NCBI RefSeq assembly: GCF_017948485.1 | Contig: NZ_JAFFSX010000021.1 | Coordinates: forward strand, 1 to 64,000 | DNA from: Streptomyces sp. GESEQ-35 | GTDB taxonomy: Bacteria; Actinomycetota; Actinomycetes; Streptomycetales; Streptomycetaceae | Direction of reading: 5' to 3' | Length of the DNA: 64,000 bases | Shown: positions 16,349 to 25,700 of the stretch, in pieces | How positions within the stretch are numbered: position 1 is the stretch's first letter | Layout: each line of letters starts with the position of its first letter | Made by a program: the position numbers and the translations under genes | The notes under the pieces: generated by a model | The model's database searches: none | The model's input: only the letters and a program-made list of their open reading frames with translations | Told to the model about the DNA's origin: nothing

Positions 16349-16873
16349 TCAACAGGCCACCGGCGGCGCCGAGTCCAGCCGGTGGAAGTTGCGGTTGAAG
16401 TAGACGAGGCTGTGGCCGCCCGGCCGGGTGCGGATCTGCTCGATCTCGACGAACAGCACGCTGTGGGTGCCCATGGCCTTGGAGTCCTTGATGGTGCCGA
16501 CCACGGTCACCACCGCGTCCTTGAGGACCGGCACGTCATGAGTCCGGTCCCAGACGTCCCAGGTGAAGCGCTCGGCCATGGACGCCTCGGTCGCGCCGGC
16601 GAAGTGCAGCGCCAGCTCCTGCTGGTCCCCGCCGAGCACGTTGACGCACACGCGGCCGTTGGCACTGAAGACATCGTGCATGGCGCTCTTGCGGTTCACG
16701 CAGACCAGGACGGTCGGCGGAGCGTCGGTCACCGAGCAGACCGCGCTGACGGTGATGCCGCAACGTCCGTTCGGTCCGTCCGTCGTCAGGATGTTGACGG
16801 CCGCGGGAAGGTGCGCCATCGCCTCCCGGAAGTCCGCCTGATTCGGGGCGCGTTGGCTGTCGTACGCGTTCAT
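16349..16873 (-). CDS. iacG: Flavin reductase (NADH:FMN/FAD), IacG-like
   Basis: A 174-residue flavin-reductase-like split-barrel protein (FREAMAHLPAAVNILTTDGP, GITVSAVCSVTDAPPTVLVC, VCVNVLGGDQQELALHFAG). Such proteins supply reduced flavin to a separate oxygenase. The start at 16873 is supported by GAGG about 10 bases upstream. In the iac pathway IacG pairs with IacA, the acyl-CoA-dehydrogenase-like flavin monooxygenase, which is present here as the first gene of the operon. Confidence 0.85.
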   Translation of the reverse strand: MNAYDSQRAPNQADFREAMAHLPAAVNILTTDGPNGRCGITVSAVCSVTDAPPTVLVCVNRKSAMHDVFSANGRVCVNVLGGDQQELALHFAGATEASMAERFTWDVWDRTHDVPVLKDAVVTVVGTIKDSKAMGTHSVLFVEIEQIRTRPGGHSLVYFNRNFHRLDSAPPVAC

Positions 16874-16931
16874 GGTCGGCTGTTCCTCTCTGCGCCGGTC
16901 TCCGGCGCCGGGCGTCGCTCCGCGTGCCGGC

Positions 16932-17885
16932 TCACCACAGCTCGACCACCAACCGGGGTGACCTGGAGCGTGAGACACACGCGGCGATCTGGTCGCCCGC
17001 CGCCTTTTCCTTGGCGGTCAGGCAGTGGTCGCGGTGGTCGGGCTCGCCGTCGAGGACCCGTAGGACACAGGTGCCGCAGATGCCTTCGCGGCAGGAGGTG
17101 TCGAGTGGGACTCCGTTGTCCTCCAGCACTTCGGCGATGGTCTTGTCGGCGGGCACGGTGTAGACCTCGCCGGTGTCCAGTTCGACCTCGAAGCTCTCGC
17201 CGGGGGCGGCGTCCGGCTGGTCCGCCGCCTGGAACAGCTCGGAGTGGATCTGGTTCTCCGGCACACTCCGGGCCGCGAGCGCGGCGACCTGTTCCATGAA
17301 CCCCTGGGGCCCGCAGGTGTAGACGTGCGCGCTCGCCGGGAGATCGGTGAGCGCCTCGGAGAGCGCTTGGACCGCCGTCTCCCGCCCGTGCCCGAGGTGG
17401 AGGACGACCCGGTCGGCGAAGGCGGGCTCCTCCAGCCGGTCCGCGAAGGCCGCCTCGGCCCGGCTCCGCGCCACGTAGTGCAGCGTGAAGTCGGCACCGG
17501 TGCCGAGGAGTTCGTACGCCATCGCCAGCAGCGGCGTGATACCGATGCCGCCCGCGACCAGGTGGTGCTCGCTCGCGCCGGGGTTGAGGCCGAACAACTG
17601 CCGGGGTACGCCGATGTGCAGCTCCGTGCCGGGTTCCGTCTTGTCGTGCAGGGCCTGGGAGCCGCCGCGGGAGGTCTCCTCGCGTTTGACCGCGATGGTG
17701 TAGGCGCCGGGGTCGTGCGGCGGTCCGCACAGTGAGTAGGGACGGGTGATCCCGGTCGGTCCGGTCACATCGATGTGGGCGCCAGCCGGGTAGCCCGGGA
17801 GCGGGCTGCCGTCGGAGCGGGCCAGCCGGAGGATCTTGACCGCGTCGGTGGCGTCGACGGCCTCGGTGACGGTGACAGTGAACAT
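16932..17885 (-). CDS. iacF: Ferredoxin reductase of Rieske dioxygenase (VanB/PDR type), IacF-like
   Basis: A 317-residue electron-transfer protein. The N-terminal flavin-binding barrel contains TRPYSLCGPP, the NAD domain contains VAGGIGITPLLAMAYELL and TCGPQGFM, and the C-terminal plant-type 2Fe-2S domain contains CREGICGTC with a distal Cys in HRDHC. It should pass electrons from NAD(P)H to the Rieske oxygenase encoded by iacC-iacD three genes upstream. This domain order (flavin, NAD, 2Fe-2S) is that of phthalate dioxygenase reductase. Confidence 0.88.
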   Translation of the reverse strand: MFTVTVTEAVDATDAVKILRLARSDGSPLPGYPAGAHIDVTGPTGITRPYSLCGPPHDPGAYTIAVKREETSRGGSQALHDKTEPGTELHIGVPRQLFGLNPGASEHHLVAGGIGITPLLAMAYELLGTGADFTLHYVARSRAEAAFADRLEEPAFADRVVLHLGHGRETAVQALSEALTDLPASAHVYTCGPQGFMEQVAALAARSVPENQIHSELFQAADQPDAAPGESFEVELDTGEVYTVPADKTIAEVLEDNGVPLDTSCREGICGTCVLRVLDGEPDHRDHCLTAKEKAAGDQIAACVSRSRSPRLVVELW

Positions 17886-17961
17886 CCGTCTGCCTTCACA
17901 TTCGGGGTGGAACCAAAGGGGTGGAACAAAGGGGCGAGGGGCTTCAGCACATGGAGGGGCT

Positions 17962-18729
17962 TCAGCGCATGTAGAGGCCGCCGTTGGCGTCCCAGCACGC
18001 CCCGGTCACCGTGTCCGCGTTGTCCGCCGCCAGCAGCACTGCCATGTCGGCGATGAACTCGGGGCGCCCGAGGCGGCGTACGGGGATCGAGGCCTCGATC
18101 TGCGCGAGCCTGTCCGGGTCGACGCTCTCGCGGACGGACGGCAGTTCCTGCGGGCCGGGGGAGATGGCGTTGACCGTCACGCCCTGCGGGCCGAGTTCGC
18201 GGGCGAACACCTTGGTGAGCGTGATGACGCCGCCCTTGGCCGAGGCATAGTGCGCGCCGGTCGCCGTGCCGCCGTTCTGCCCGGCGAGCGAGGCGATGTT
18301 GACGATGCGTCCGTAGCCACGGTCGGCGAAGTACGCGCCGAGCACCTGGCAGCCGAGGAACGTGCCGTCGAGGTTGGCCGACACGACCGAGCCGAAGCTG
18401 TCGGGAGTGATGTCCATCAGCGCCTCGACCTTGGAGAGGCCCGCGTTGTTGACCAGGACGTGAACGGCGCTCCAGCGGGCGACCAGGTCGTCCAGTACCC
18501 GTACGAACGCGGCCTTGTCGCGGACGTCCAGGCCGAGCCCGACCGCGGAACTCCCGGTCGGGTCCAGGGCGGCAGCGGCCTTGACCGCGCCTTCGCCGTC
18601 CAGGTCGGTGAGGGCGACGCGGTAGCCGCGGTCGTAGAACCGGGAGGCGATACAGGCGCCCAGGCCACGGGCCGCCCCGGTGACCAGCACGACGCGCGGC
18701 TGGGCGTCCTCCCACCCTTCCGGGCTCAC
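17962..18729 (-). CDS. iacE: Short-chain dehydrogenase/reductase, IacE-like
   Basis: A 255-residue classical SDR. TGAARGLG (cofactor loop, about residues 18-25), LVNNAG, and the catalytic S...YASAK motif (HYASAKGGVITLTK) are present, and the C-terminus is VTGACWDANGGLYMR. It starts within the 3' end of the dioxygenase small-subunit gene (4-bp overlap). Gene order makes it the IacE counterpart, implicated in the early steps that turn hydroxylated indole acetate into dioxindole-3-acetate; the precise reaction is not settled. Confidence 0.85.
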   Translation of the reverse strand: MSPEGWEDAQPRVVLVTGAARGLGACIASRFYDRGYRVALTDLDGEGAVKAAAALDPTGSSAVGLGLDVRDKAAFVRVLDDLVARWSAVHVLVNNAGLSKVEALMDITPDSFGSVVSANLDGTFLGCQVLGAYFADRGYGRIVNIASLAGQNGGTATGAHYASAKGGVITLTKVFARELGPQGVTVNAISPGPQELPSVRESVDPDRLAQIEASIPVRRLGRPEFIADMAVLLAADNADTVTGACWDANGGLYMR

Positions 18730-19256
18730 AGGAGGAACCCCGACGCAGTCACGGCGTCCTCGGAGTTGATCAGACGTACGACCTTGCGCGCGATCCGGGG
18801 ACCGTCGGTGGTGAACCTGACGAGGTGCGTGAGATCGGCCGCCAGGACGAAGGTCTCGCCGCGCTTGTAGCCCACAACGATCTGCGCCGAACAGATCTCG
18901 ATGGAATCCTCGGACTCGTCACGGGCGGCGACCGTGAAGCGGGAGACGGTACGGACCGTGCGGGCCGCGGCCGTCGCCGAGATGGAGAGACCACCGGTCA
19001 GCCGCTCGATGCGCATCCGGCGCATCCGGTCGTCGTCGTACACCAGGTTCAGCGAGCCGGCGAAGTCCGTCGTCACCGGGTCGATGGGGATGACGTACTC
19101 GCCACCGTCGGCCCACAGCGTGTCCCACTCCTCGTACCGCTTGGCATCGAGGAGGCGGGCTTCACGCCAGATCAGAGACAGCGCGGCGAGGGCGCGAGGA
19201 TCGTCGAGCGGCAGCTCGGCATCCACAACTGCCGTACTGAGAGTGTCACTTGACAT
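18726..19256 (-). CDS. iacD: Aromatic-ring-hydroxylating dioxygenase small (beta) subunit, IacD-like
   Basis: A 176-residue NTF2-fold beta subunit (LLDAKRYEEWDTLWADGGEY, LNLVYDDDRMRRMRIERLTGG, VSRFTVAARDE, LVRFTTDGPRIARKVVRLIN). Beta subunits stabilise the alpha3-beta3 oxygenase and carry no iron. The start overlaps the end of the large-subunit gene by 11 bp. It belongs with the Rieske large subunit directly upstream in the operon. Confidence 0.9.
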   Translation of the reverse strand: MSSDTLSTAVVDAELPLDDPRALAALSLIWREARLLDAKRYEEWDTLWADGGEYVIPIDPVTTDFAGSLNLVYDDDRMRRMRIERLTGGLSISATAAARTVRTVSRFTVAARDESEDSIEICSAQIVVGYKRGETFVLAADLTHLVRFTTDGPRIARKVVRLINSEDAVTASGFLL

Positions 19257-20520
19257 CGGTCATCATCCTCTTCCACATCGCGTACGCCTCCCGCATGCCG
19301 GTCTCGTCGGTCGCGTGAGAGGTCGGCTGGCCCAGGTCGTTGGGCTTCTCCCGGCCGAGGCCCCGGTTGACGAGGATCGGCATGTCGACGCCGCCGGTCA
19401 CGCCGCGCTGGACGCGGTTCCATGCCTCGGCGTCGTCGGGGCTGCCGAAGCCGAACGGGCCCTGGAAGTGCTCGTGGATGCGCAGCCGCTCGCGGTTGAC
19501 GATCTCGGGGCCGCCGTCCAGACCGAGGGCCACATGCCGGATCTCCGTCTCCGCGACCGAGACGGGCCGCAGGACCCGGAAGAAGGACATCGACATGGCC
19601 ACGTTCGGGAACAGGTTGAGGTTGAAGCCCGCGCCGTGCAGCGAGCGCACGATCCGTCGCACGCGCTCCGGAGGCAGGTCCTTCGACAGCTCCTCGATGA
19701 CGTGACTGAAGCGTTCCTGGAGCTTCTCGGTGCCGTCGTCGACGTCCAGGTCGGCGTGCTCGGCGACGGAGACGGACACGCTGTGGCCGTTGCCGAGGGC
19801 GTGGGTGACCGCGTTCTCGTCGGTCATGATCGACAGCATGCTCGCGGTCTCGGCGTCCACGGACGACATCCAGGAGCGGTGCACGATCGGGAAGTGGTAC
19901 CAGTCGGTCGTGTTCTCCAGCTGGATCTTCCAGTTGCCCTGGAAGCGGAACTTGTGCTCGCCCTGCACCTTGATCGGATAGCCGGCGCCCTGCTTCATGA
20001 AGCGGTCGATCCACAGCCGCGCCCCACCGAGGAAGTCCTCCAGCGGTTCGATCTCGTCGTTGAAGCTCGCGAAGATCATGCCCGCGTACGTCCCCACCTT
20101 GAGGTGTTGCAGCGGCAGGTCCTTCTTCTCCGTGACGTTCTCGTAGCCCTCGGGATAGGGGATACCGCGCAGGGTGCCGTCCAGGGCATACGACCAGGCG
20201 TGGTAAGGGCAGGTGAAGCCGTTGCCGTTGCCCTTGGGGACGTCGCAGACGCTGGCGCCGCGATGGCGGCAGCGGTTGAGGAGGACGTTGATGCCGCCCT
20301 TGCGGTCGCGGCTGACGATGACGGGACGGCGGCCGATCCAGGCCGTCTTGAAGTCGCCCGCCTTGGCGATCTCGCTCTCGTGGGCCACCCACACCCAGGT
20401 GCGGTGGAAGATCCGGTCCATCTCCAGCTCGAACAGCTCCGGGCCGGTGTAGAGGGTGCCGGCGACGCGGTCGTCCTCGACGAGCGCGGCGATGTCGGGA
20501 ATCTCCGGGGACACGGTCAT
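19246..20520 (-). CDS. iacC: Rieske non-heme iron oxygenase large (alpha) subunit, IacC-like
   Basis: A 424-residue terminal oxygenase. The Rieske 2Fe-2S ligands are in NRCRHRGASV (about residues 82-86) and FTCPYHAWSY (about 102-106). The mononuclear iron site is in NTTDWYHFPIVHRSW near residue 205, with the bridging Asp, two His, and a later carboxylate. The ATG at 20520 overlaps the iacB stop (ATGA). In the iac pathway IacC-IacD dioxygenate the oxidised indole acetate so that catechol is released, matching the cat genes downstream. Confidence 0.92.
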   Translation of the reverse strand: MTVSPEIPDIAALVEDDRVAGTLYTGPELFELEMDRIFHRTWVWVAHESEIAKAGDFKTAWIGRRPVIVSRDRKGGINVLLNRCRHRGASVCDVPKGNGNGFTCPYHAWSYALDGTLRGIPYPEGYENVTEKKDLPLQHLKVGTYAGMIFASFNDEIEPLEDFLGGARLWIDRFMKQGAGYPIKVQGEHKFRFQGNWKIQLENTTDWYHFPIVHRSWMSSVDAETASMLSIMTDENAVTHALGNGHSVSVSVAEHADLDVDDGTEKLQERFSHVIEELSKDLPPERVRRIVRSLHGAGFNLNLFPNVAMSMSFFRVLRPVSVAETEIRHVALGLDGGPEIVNRERLRIHEHFQGPFGFGSPDDAEAWNRVQRGVTGGVDMPILVNRGLGREKPNDLGQPTSHATDETGMREAYAMWKRMMTDVK

Positions 20521-20885
20521 CGGGTGGCCTCCGGCTCCGGCAGCGAACGGCCGACGCGCGCCTCGATCTTCATGTAGCGCCACAGCCCGTGCTCGCCGAC
20601 CTGGACGGTGCGGAACAGGTTGCAGGCCGCCCCCACCGTCGGCTGGTCGGTCACATCGGCGAGGACGTACGACGTCCAGGGCCAGGAGCCCGAGGGGCCG
20701 ACCATGTGCTGGTCGTCGTCCATGGTGCCGAGGACGCTCACGCCGGGCAGCTCCCAGAGCTGGGAGAGCATGGTCGTGAAGCCGTCCCAGACCGCCTTGC
20801 CCTGACCGGTGGGCAGATCGAAGAAGTTCTGGTTGACGCCGATGCAGAAGAGCACCCGCAGGGGTTTGTCGCCGGACTGGGGCAT
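20517..20885 (-). CDS. iacB: Small conserved protein, IacB-like
   Basis: A 122-residue protein without catalytic motifs (LRVLFCIGVNQNFFDLP, MLSQLWELPGVSVLGTMDDDQ, SWPWTSYVLADVTDQ). Characterised iac clusters carry a small protein of unknown function, IacB, next to iacA; size and position agree with this. It looks like a dimeric alpha/beta-barrel (ferredoxin-like) fold protein, but this is inference. Stop and iacC start overlap, so it is co-translated with the oxygenase. Confidence 0.7.
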   Translation of the reverse strand: MPQSGDKPLRVLFCIGVNQNFFDLPTGQGKAVWDGFTTMLSQLWELPGVSVLGTMDDDQHMVGPSGSWPWTSYVLADVTDQPTVGAACNLFRTVQVGEHGLWRYMKIEARVGRSLPEPEATR

Positions 20886-20947
20886 GGTGGAGTTCCCGCC
20901 TTTCAGGGGGGCCGGACAAGGGCTGCTCGGAGGTGGCCGGGGAGGGG

Positions 20948-22117
20948 CTAGAGGTAGCCGGGGAAGGGCTGGACGCCCATGAGGACCGCGCCGGCGCCGT
21001 CGTACATGCCCTCCTGGAGGAAGGCGTGCTGCGGGACGACGGACGCGTCGCGCAGGAAGCGCTGCATCGGGTGGCCGTCGGCGATGGCCGGGATGCCACT
21101 GAGCTGGTACGCGGTGCGTACGACCTCGAACGAGGTCTTCGCGAGATGGGCCGAGGCGAGCCGCAGCAGACTGGCCTGCTCGGAGGTCGCGGGATCTCCC
21201 GCCTCCACCGTGGCCCACACCTCGCCGGTGGTCTCGTAGAAGAAGGCGCGCACGGACCGGAGTTGGGCCTCCGCCTGGCCCACCGCGATGCGGTAGGTGG
21301 CGCGCTCGGCGGGTTTCGGGGCGCCGGTGAATCCGGCGCGTCCGCCACTGGCGATCGCCTGGTCGAGTGCGGCGCGGGCGACTCCGAGACCGACCACAGC
21401 GAGAACCTGGGCGGCGTACGGGACAGTCGGGTAGCGGTACAGCGGTTCGTCGACGGTGGGTTCGCCGCCGCGTACGAACGTCCACTCCTCGGGGACGAGC
21501 GCTCCGTCGGCGACCAGGTCGTGACTTCCGGTGCCGCGCAGGCCGATGACGTCCCAGTTCTCGACGATCTCCAGCTGCTCGGGGCGCATCACGGCGGTCA
21601 GTGGACGACCGGCGTTGTGCTGACCTGCCTGGTCCCCGCTCGCCTTGATGCCGACCCCGAGGACGTCCGCGCCCTTGCAGCCGCTGGCGAACTTCCACCG
21701 TCCCGAGACCCGGTACGTGCCGTCGACGAGTTCGGCCGGCTGGACGGGGAACAGGCCGCCGGCGAAGGCCACATCGGGTCCGTCGGCGTACAACTCGGCC
21801 TGGGTCTGAAGGGGCAGCGCGGCCAGATAGACGAGGGACGAGCCGAAGCTGGCCACCCAGCCAGCCGATCCGTCGACCTCCGATATCCGCTCGATGAGCC
21901 GCAGGAACTCGGCCGGCGGCAGTGCGTCGCCGCCGAAGCGCTTGGGGGCGCCCGCTCGGTAGAGGCCGGCGCGTTTGAACTCGGCGACCATGTCCCGCGG
22001 AACGTGGCGCTTCTCCTCGAATTCCGCGCGCCGCTGGGCCACTTGGGACAGCACGCGGTCGAAGGCCGCTCGGGCGTCGGAATCGACCGGTGCCGGGGAA
22101 TCCAGCGACTGCGTCAT
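20948..22117 (-). CDS. iacA: Acyl-CoA-dehydrogenase-like flavin-dependent monooxygenase, IacA-like
   Basis: A 389-residue protein of the class D (two-component) flavin monooxygenases that share the acyl-CoA dehydrogenase fold: helical N-terminal domain (RHVPRDMVAEFKRAGLYRAG), beta domain with ENWDVIGLRGTGSHDLVADG, and C-terminal helices with TAYQLSGIPAIADGHPMQRF. IacA hydroxylates the indole of IAA using reduced flavin from IacG. A strong GAGGAG lies 9 bases before the ATG. It is the first gene of the operon; its promoter lies in the duplicated segment directly upstream. Confidence 0.88.
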   Translation of the reverse strand: MTQSLDSPAPVDSDARAAFDRVLSQVAQRRAEFEEKRHVPRDMVAEFKRAGLYRAGAPKRFGGDALPPAEFLRLIERISEVDGSAGWVASFGSSLVYLAALPLQTQAELYADGPDVAFAGGLFPVQPAELVDGTYRVSGRWKFASGCKGADVLGVGIKASGDQAGQHNAGRPLTAVMRPEQLEIVENWDVIGLRGTGSHDLVADGALVPEEWTFVRGGEPTVDEPLYRYPTVPYAAQVLAVVGLGVARAALDQAIASGGRAGFTGAPKPAERATYRIAVGQAEAQLRSVRAFFYETTGEVWATVEAGDPATSEQASLLRLASAHLAKTSFEVVRTAYQLSGIPAIADGHPMQRFLRDASVVPQHAFLQEGMYDGAGAVLMGVQPFPGYL

Positions 22118-22167
22118 GGGATGAACTCCTCGTGTTGCCGGGCGGTTCTCGATCCCGCCGTGTCTTC

Positions 22168-22197
22168 ACGCTAGGCGTGGCAGGAACGGGCGGACAA
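22168..22197 (-). promoter_or_regulatory. iac operon promoter candidate
   Basis: Read on the minus strand, TTGTCC (22197-22192) and TAGCGT (22173-22168) are separated by 18 bp, close to the Streptomyces vegetative consensus TTGAC-N18-TAGNNT. Just upstream of -35 is ACTCC-N5-ACTCC, a possible activator or repressor site. The leader to the iacA start would be about 45 nt. The same arrangement recurs in repeat B (26992-27021). Confidence 0.5.
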
Positions 22198-22283
22198 TTG
22201 GGAGTTGGCTGGAGTGTGTAGGGGATTCCTTTACGTGGTCCGGCGCGTCAGGAGCCTTAGGTGGGTTCGTTCGCCCGGAGGGT

Positions 22284-22623
22284 TTACGTGGGTTCGCTCG
22301 CCAGGAGTCGTGCGATGCCCGGCGGGCGGATCGCTGTTGGCCACCCGCTGTGCCAGTTCGTGGGCGCCGTGCAGCGGGTCTTCGCCCGTCGTCTCGGGAA
22401 TGCCGAGGCTGCGCAGGATCGCCCGGTGGGAGGCGAGCGCTCCCACGCAGCCGATGTTGCCGCAGGCGCACAGCACGTCGCCGCCGCCGACCGCGCGGAT
22501 GTGGCCGATGTCGCCGGCGGCCCCGTCGGCTCCGCGGTACACGTCACCGTTCGCGGTGACGATGCCGGCACCGATACCACTGGCGATCTTGATGCACAGC
22601 AGTGGAGTGTCCACCGTGGCCTG
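22284..22623 (-). pseudogene. Truncated, frameshifted copy of ROK regulator gene
   Basis: The minus strand encodes PLLCIKIASGIGAGIVTANG, then the Cys-rich ROK zinc region CACGNIGC and HELAQRVANSDPP, almost identical to the ROK protein encoded at 27090-28328. The frame then jumps across an internal deletion to PPGIARLLASEPT, the ROK C-terminus, in another frame. The N-terminal DNA-binding half is absent. This is clearly a relic produced by duplication, not a regulator. Confidence 0.9.
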
Positions 22624-22750
22624 ACTGCGTTCGGCGGGACTTCACTGCCGAGGCACCCGACCCCTTCTGGTGCGGGGACGTGACGGAAATCGATACTGGT
22701 GAGGGCAAGGCTCGGCGCCACCGTGCGGCGCAGGCCCGGTCGGACAGGCT

Positions 22751-25700
22751 CTACTGGACGAAGTGGAGCTCCACCGGGCCGCGCAGTCCGGAGACGAGTT
22801 GGGAGGGGAAGACGAACCGGGTGGGGCTGACCGCGTGGAGATAAGGAGCCAGGGTGTTGTACACCCGGACCACGATGTCGTTCTCGCCCTCCGCGAGCAG
22901 TCCGGTCGTGTCGGCGCTCCACGGGCGGCAGAACAGCAGTGCCGCGGATCGGCCGTTGACCAGGACCTCCACGCTGCCGCGCAGCTCACCCAGGCGCAGT
23001 TCGGCACGCGCTGACGCCTGTTCGGCGGTGAGCCGGACCCGCGTGCGGTACTCCAGGCCACCGCTCCAGGTGGTCAGGCCCAGTGTCGTGGCCCAGTCGC
23101 CGAGCGGGATCGGCCCCGGGGCGACGTCCACCTCCACCGGGCCGTCCCAGGCGGCACCACCGCGGGCCAGTCCCGCGCCGTCCACCCTGACCAGCAGGTC
23201 CGACGGGCTGGTAAGCGGCGGGTCGAGTACCGTCTGCCCGTCTTCGCAGGGGAGTTGACGGTCTGCCAGCCGTACCGTCGCGGTTCCCCGCACCGGGAGG
23301 CGCACACGCGCCGTGCCGACCGGCAGGCGCATGCGGAACCACTGCGGAGCGTCCACGGACTCCGGGGCCGCGTCGGTGCGCAGCGTCTCGGTGCCCACCG
23401 CGGGAGGTCCGTTCAGCCAACTGGTGGCGGGCAGCGGATGGGGGCGGGCGATCCGTTGGATCGCGGCCGGCTCGCCCCACTGGCCCCTGTGCAGCCGCAC
23501 CGGGAACGACCGCTCGTCGACGAAGCTGCGCCAGGAGGCGTCGCTGACCACCGTCCGCACGTCGCCGACCGGTTCCATCGCCAGGTCTACGAGGACGACC
23601 GCGCGAGGATCGGAGCTGTGCAGGACGACTTCCAGAGTGTTGCGGCCCGGGTGCAGCGCCGGGCGGACATCGTGGACGAAGAAGGCGGGACGGGCTCCCC
23701 AGTCCGCGTAGTACTCAACCTTGGCCTGGCGGGCCACCGGTTCGCCGTTGACCAGCAAGGAGAGTTCGACTGCTGCGCCCACCAGGGCCTCGGCGAGGTC
23801 CGGTACCGCGTCGATGGTGAAGTCGCGGAGGAAGCGGGTCTCCCGGCCGCCCTCCGGGGCCGTGGTGGTCAGGTACTCGGGACGATCGGGGAAGTCGCCG
23901 GGCTCGGCGAGTGCCCAGAACGCGTCGACGGAGGTGCCCTTGCCCTCGGGCATACCGGTCGCCCGGCGCCAGTCGGCGAGCCGGATCTCCAGCACATTGC
24001 GGGCGTTGGCGGTGACCGGGGCGCGCAGCAGATAGCCCTCGCCGGCCATCGGCTCCGCCTCGGGCGTGACCTCGACCCCGTTCCACCACACGCGCTTCGC
24101 CGCTCCCGCGCCGACCAGGAGCTCCACCGTGCCGCGTACGCCGGTGCCGACCACCGTGCGGTACTGCACGCCCTCTCCCGGAGCCGGGCCGGGGAAGGAC
24201 AGGAACTCCTCGGGGACGCGCCCCTTGGGGCCGAGCGAATGCCGCGGGTCCTTGTGGATGCCTCGGCTGTCGGAGTACTCCACCGGGTACCAGGCGGTCT
24301 CCTCCGCGAGGGCGTCCTCACCCCGGGTCACTGCGGCAGTCCGGTCGGGGAGCAGCGGGGTGGGCAGCTCGGCCACCGGCGCCGTGGGGTGGGCGAGCCC
24401 GTGCGGCCCGAAGGTGGCGTGCACCGTGGACCACGGGCCGTCCGGCGCCTCGGCGGCCTCGAACTCCCAGATCTGCGGCGCGGGTTCGGACGCGTCCGGC
24501 TTGGCGACGTCGCCCCGGGCGTTGACCGCGCCCAGGGTGGGCAGCAGGGTGCCGTGCCAAGGCCCCTCGATCGCGAGGGCGCTGGATTCCCCGCCTGCCG
24601 ATTCCCCGCCTGCCGATTTCCAGCCCGCGGACGGCCGGAGCGCGGCGGCCGGTGACGGCTCGTCGGACCAGACGACGAGTTGCGCCGGGGCGCCCGCGAA
24701 GTCGACCTCGACCCGGGTCTGCTCGCCATCCCGGGCGAAGCGCGCCGGGCGGCGTTCGCCGGTGGCCGGGTTCCACAGCTCCACGGCGGCGGGCGTTCCG
24801 TCCAGCCACAGGGTGGTGGAGGCGGCGTAGCGGGCCGGGTCGAAGTCGTGGTCCTTCCACCACCAGTCGCTGCCGTCACGCAGGGGGTAGCGGGAGGCGT
24901 TCGGGGAGGCGGCCGGGACGAAGGCCACACCCTCCGAGCCCTTCGCGCGGGCCAGCACCGGGACGGAGGAGCGCAGCGGCCGGGTCCCTTCGGTCAGCCG
25001 ACGGGCTAGTTCGGCGGGGTTGTCGGTGGTCAGGACCCGCGGGTGTGCGGCGATCCGCTGGACCAGCTCGTCGTCGCCGCAGCGTTCCGCGGCTGCCGAG
25101 GGCGGTTCGCCGAGCAGCGCCACCCGGCCGCCGGCGTCCAGGAGTTCGAGCAGATAGCGGGCGGTCGCGGTCTCCAGTACCGCGCAGCCGGGCAGTACGA
25201 CCCACCGGTAGCACAGCGCGTCGATTGCGGTCCACCCGTCCTCGGGGACGGCCCGCTGAAGCGAGTCCTCGTCGACGATGTCGTACTCGACCGCGGCCTC
25301 GCGCAGCGCACCGGGGCGGTGGTGGAACCAGTTGTTCTGGCCGACCAACTCCAGGTACTGGATCTGGAGTCGGGAGAGGGGACCGTACTCCGGGCCGGGG
25401 TCGGCGGCGTCGAAGTTGTGGTCGACCGGGGCGTCCAGCGGAAGCCGGGCCCGGACCGTGCCCGCCGGGTGCAGCACGGCGACGTCGCACACCGGCGTGC
25501 CCCAGCTGAGCATCGAGCAGATCCGTGAGACGGCCTGGGCGAACGGTCCGTACTGCCCCCCAGTAGGGCTGGCGCCAGTCGGTGGAGGGCGGCGCCCATT
25601 CGAACCAGCCGCCGCGCATGCTGTAGTAGACCGCATGCGGGTTGTAGAGGGTCGCCCCGGACTGGAAGAAGGGCAGCAGCCAGTCGTAGGTGTCCTCCAG

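Larger units (their letters stand above)
22123..22623. repeat. Direct repeat A: promoter plus decayed ROK 3' sequence
   Basis: This segment is nearly identical to 26947-27692 except for a deletion of about 260 bp inside the ROK-derived part and a short local duplication around 22255-22295. The deletion endpoints share GGCGGGC, suggesting microhomology-mediated loss. The shared part includes the promoter elements, the UTR up to the iacA ribosome-binding site, and ROK coding sequence. Repeats A and B bracket the GH106 gene; recombination between them would delete it and join the intact ROK gene to iacA. Confidence 0.85.

Noticed and set aside
4131..22117. Antibiotic biosynthetic gene cluster around the SARP and FAD monooxygenase
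   Set aside because: No polyketide synthase, peptide synthetase, terpene synthase of soluble type or tailoring set is present; neighbouring genes are catabolic.
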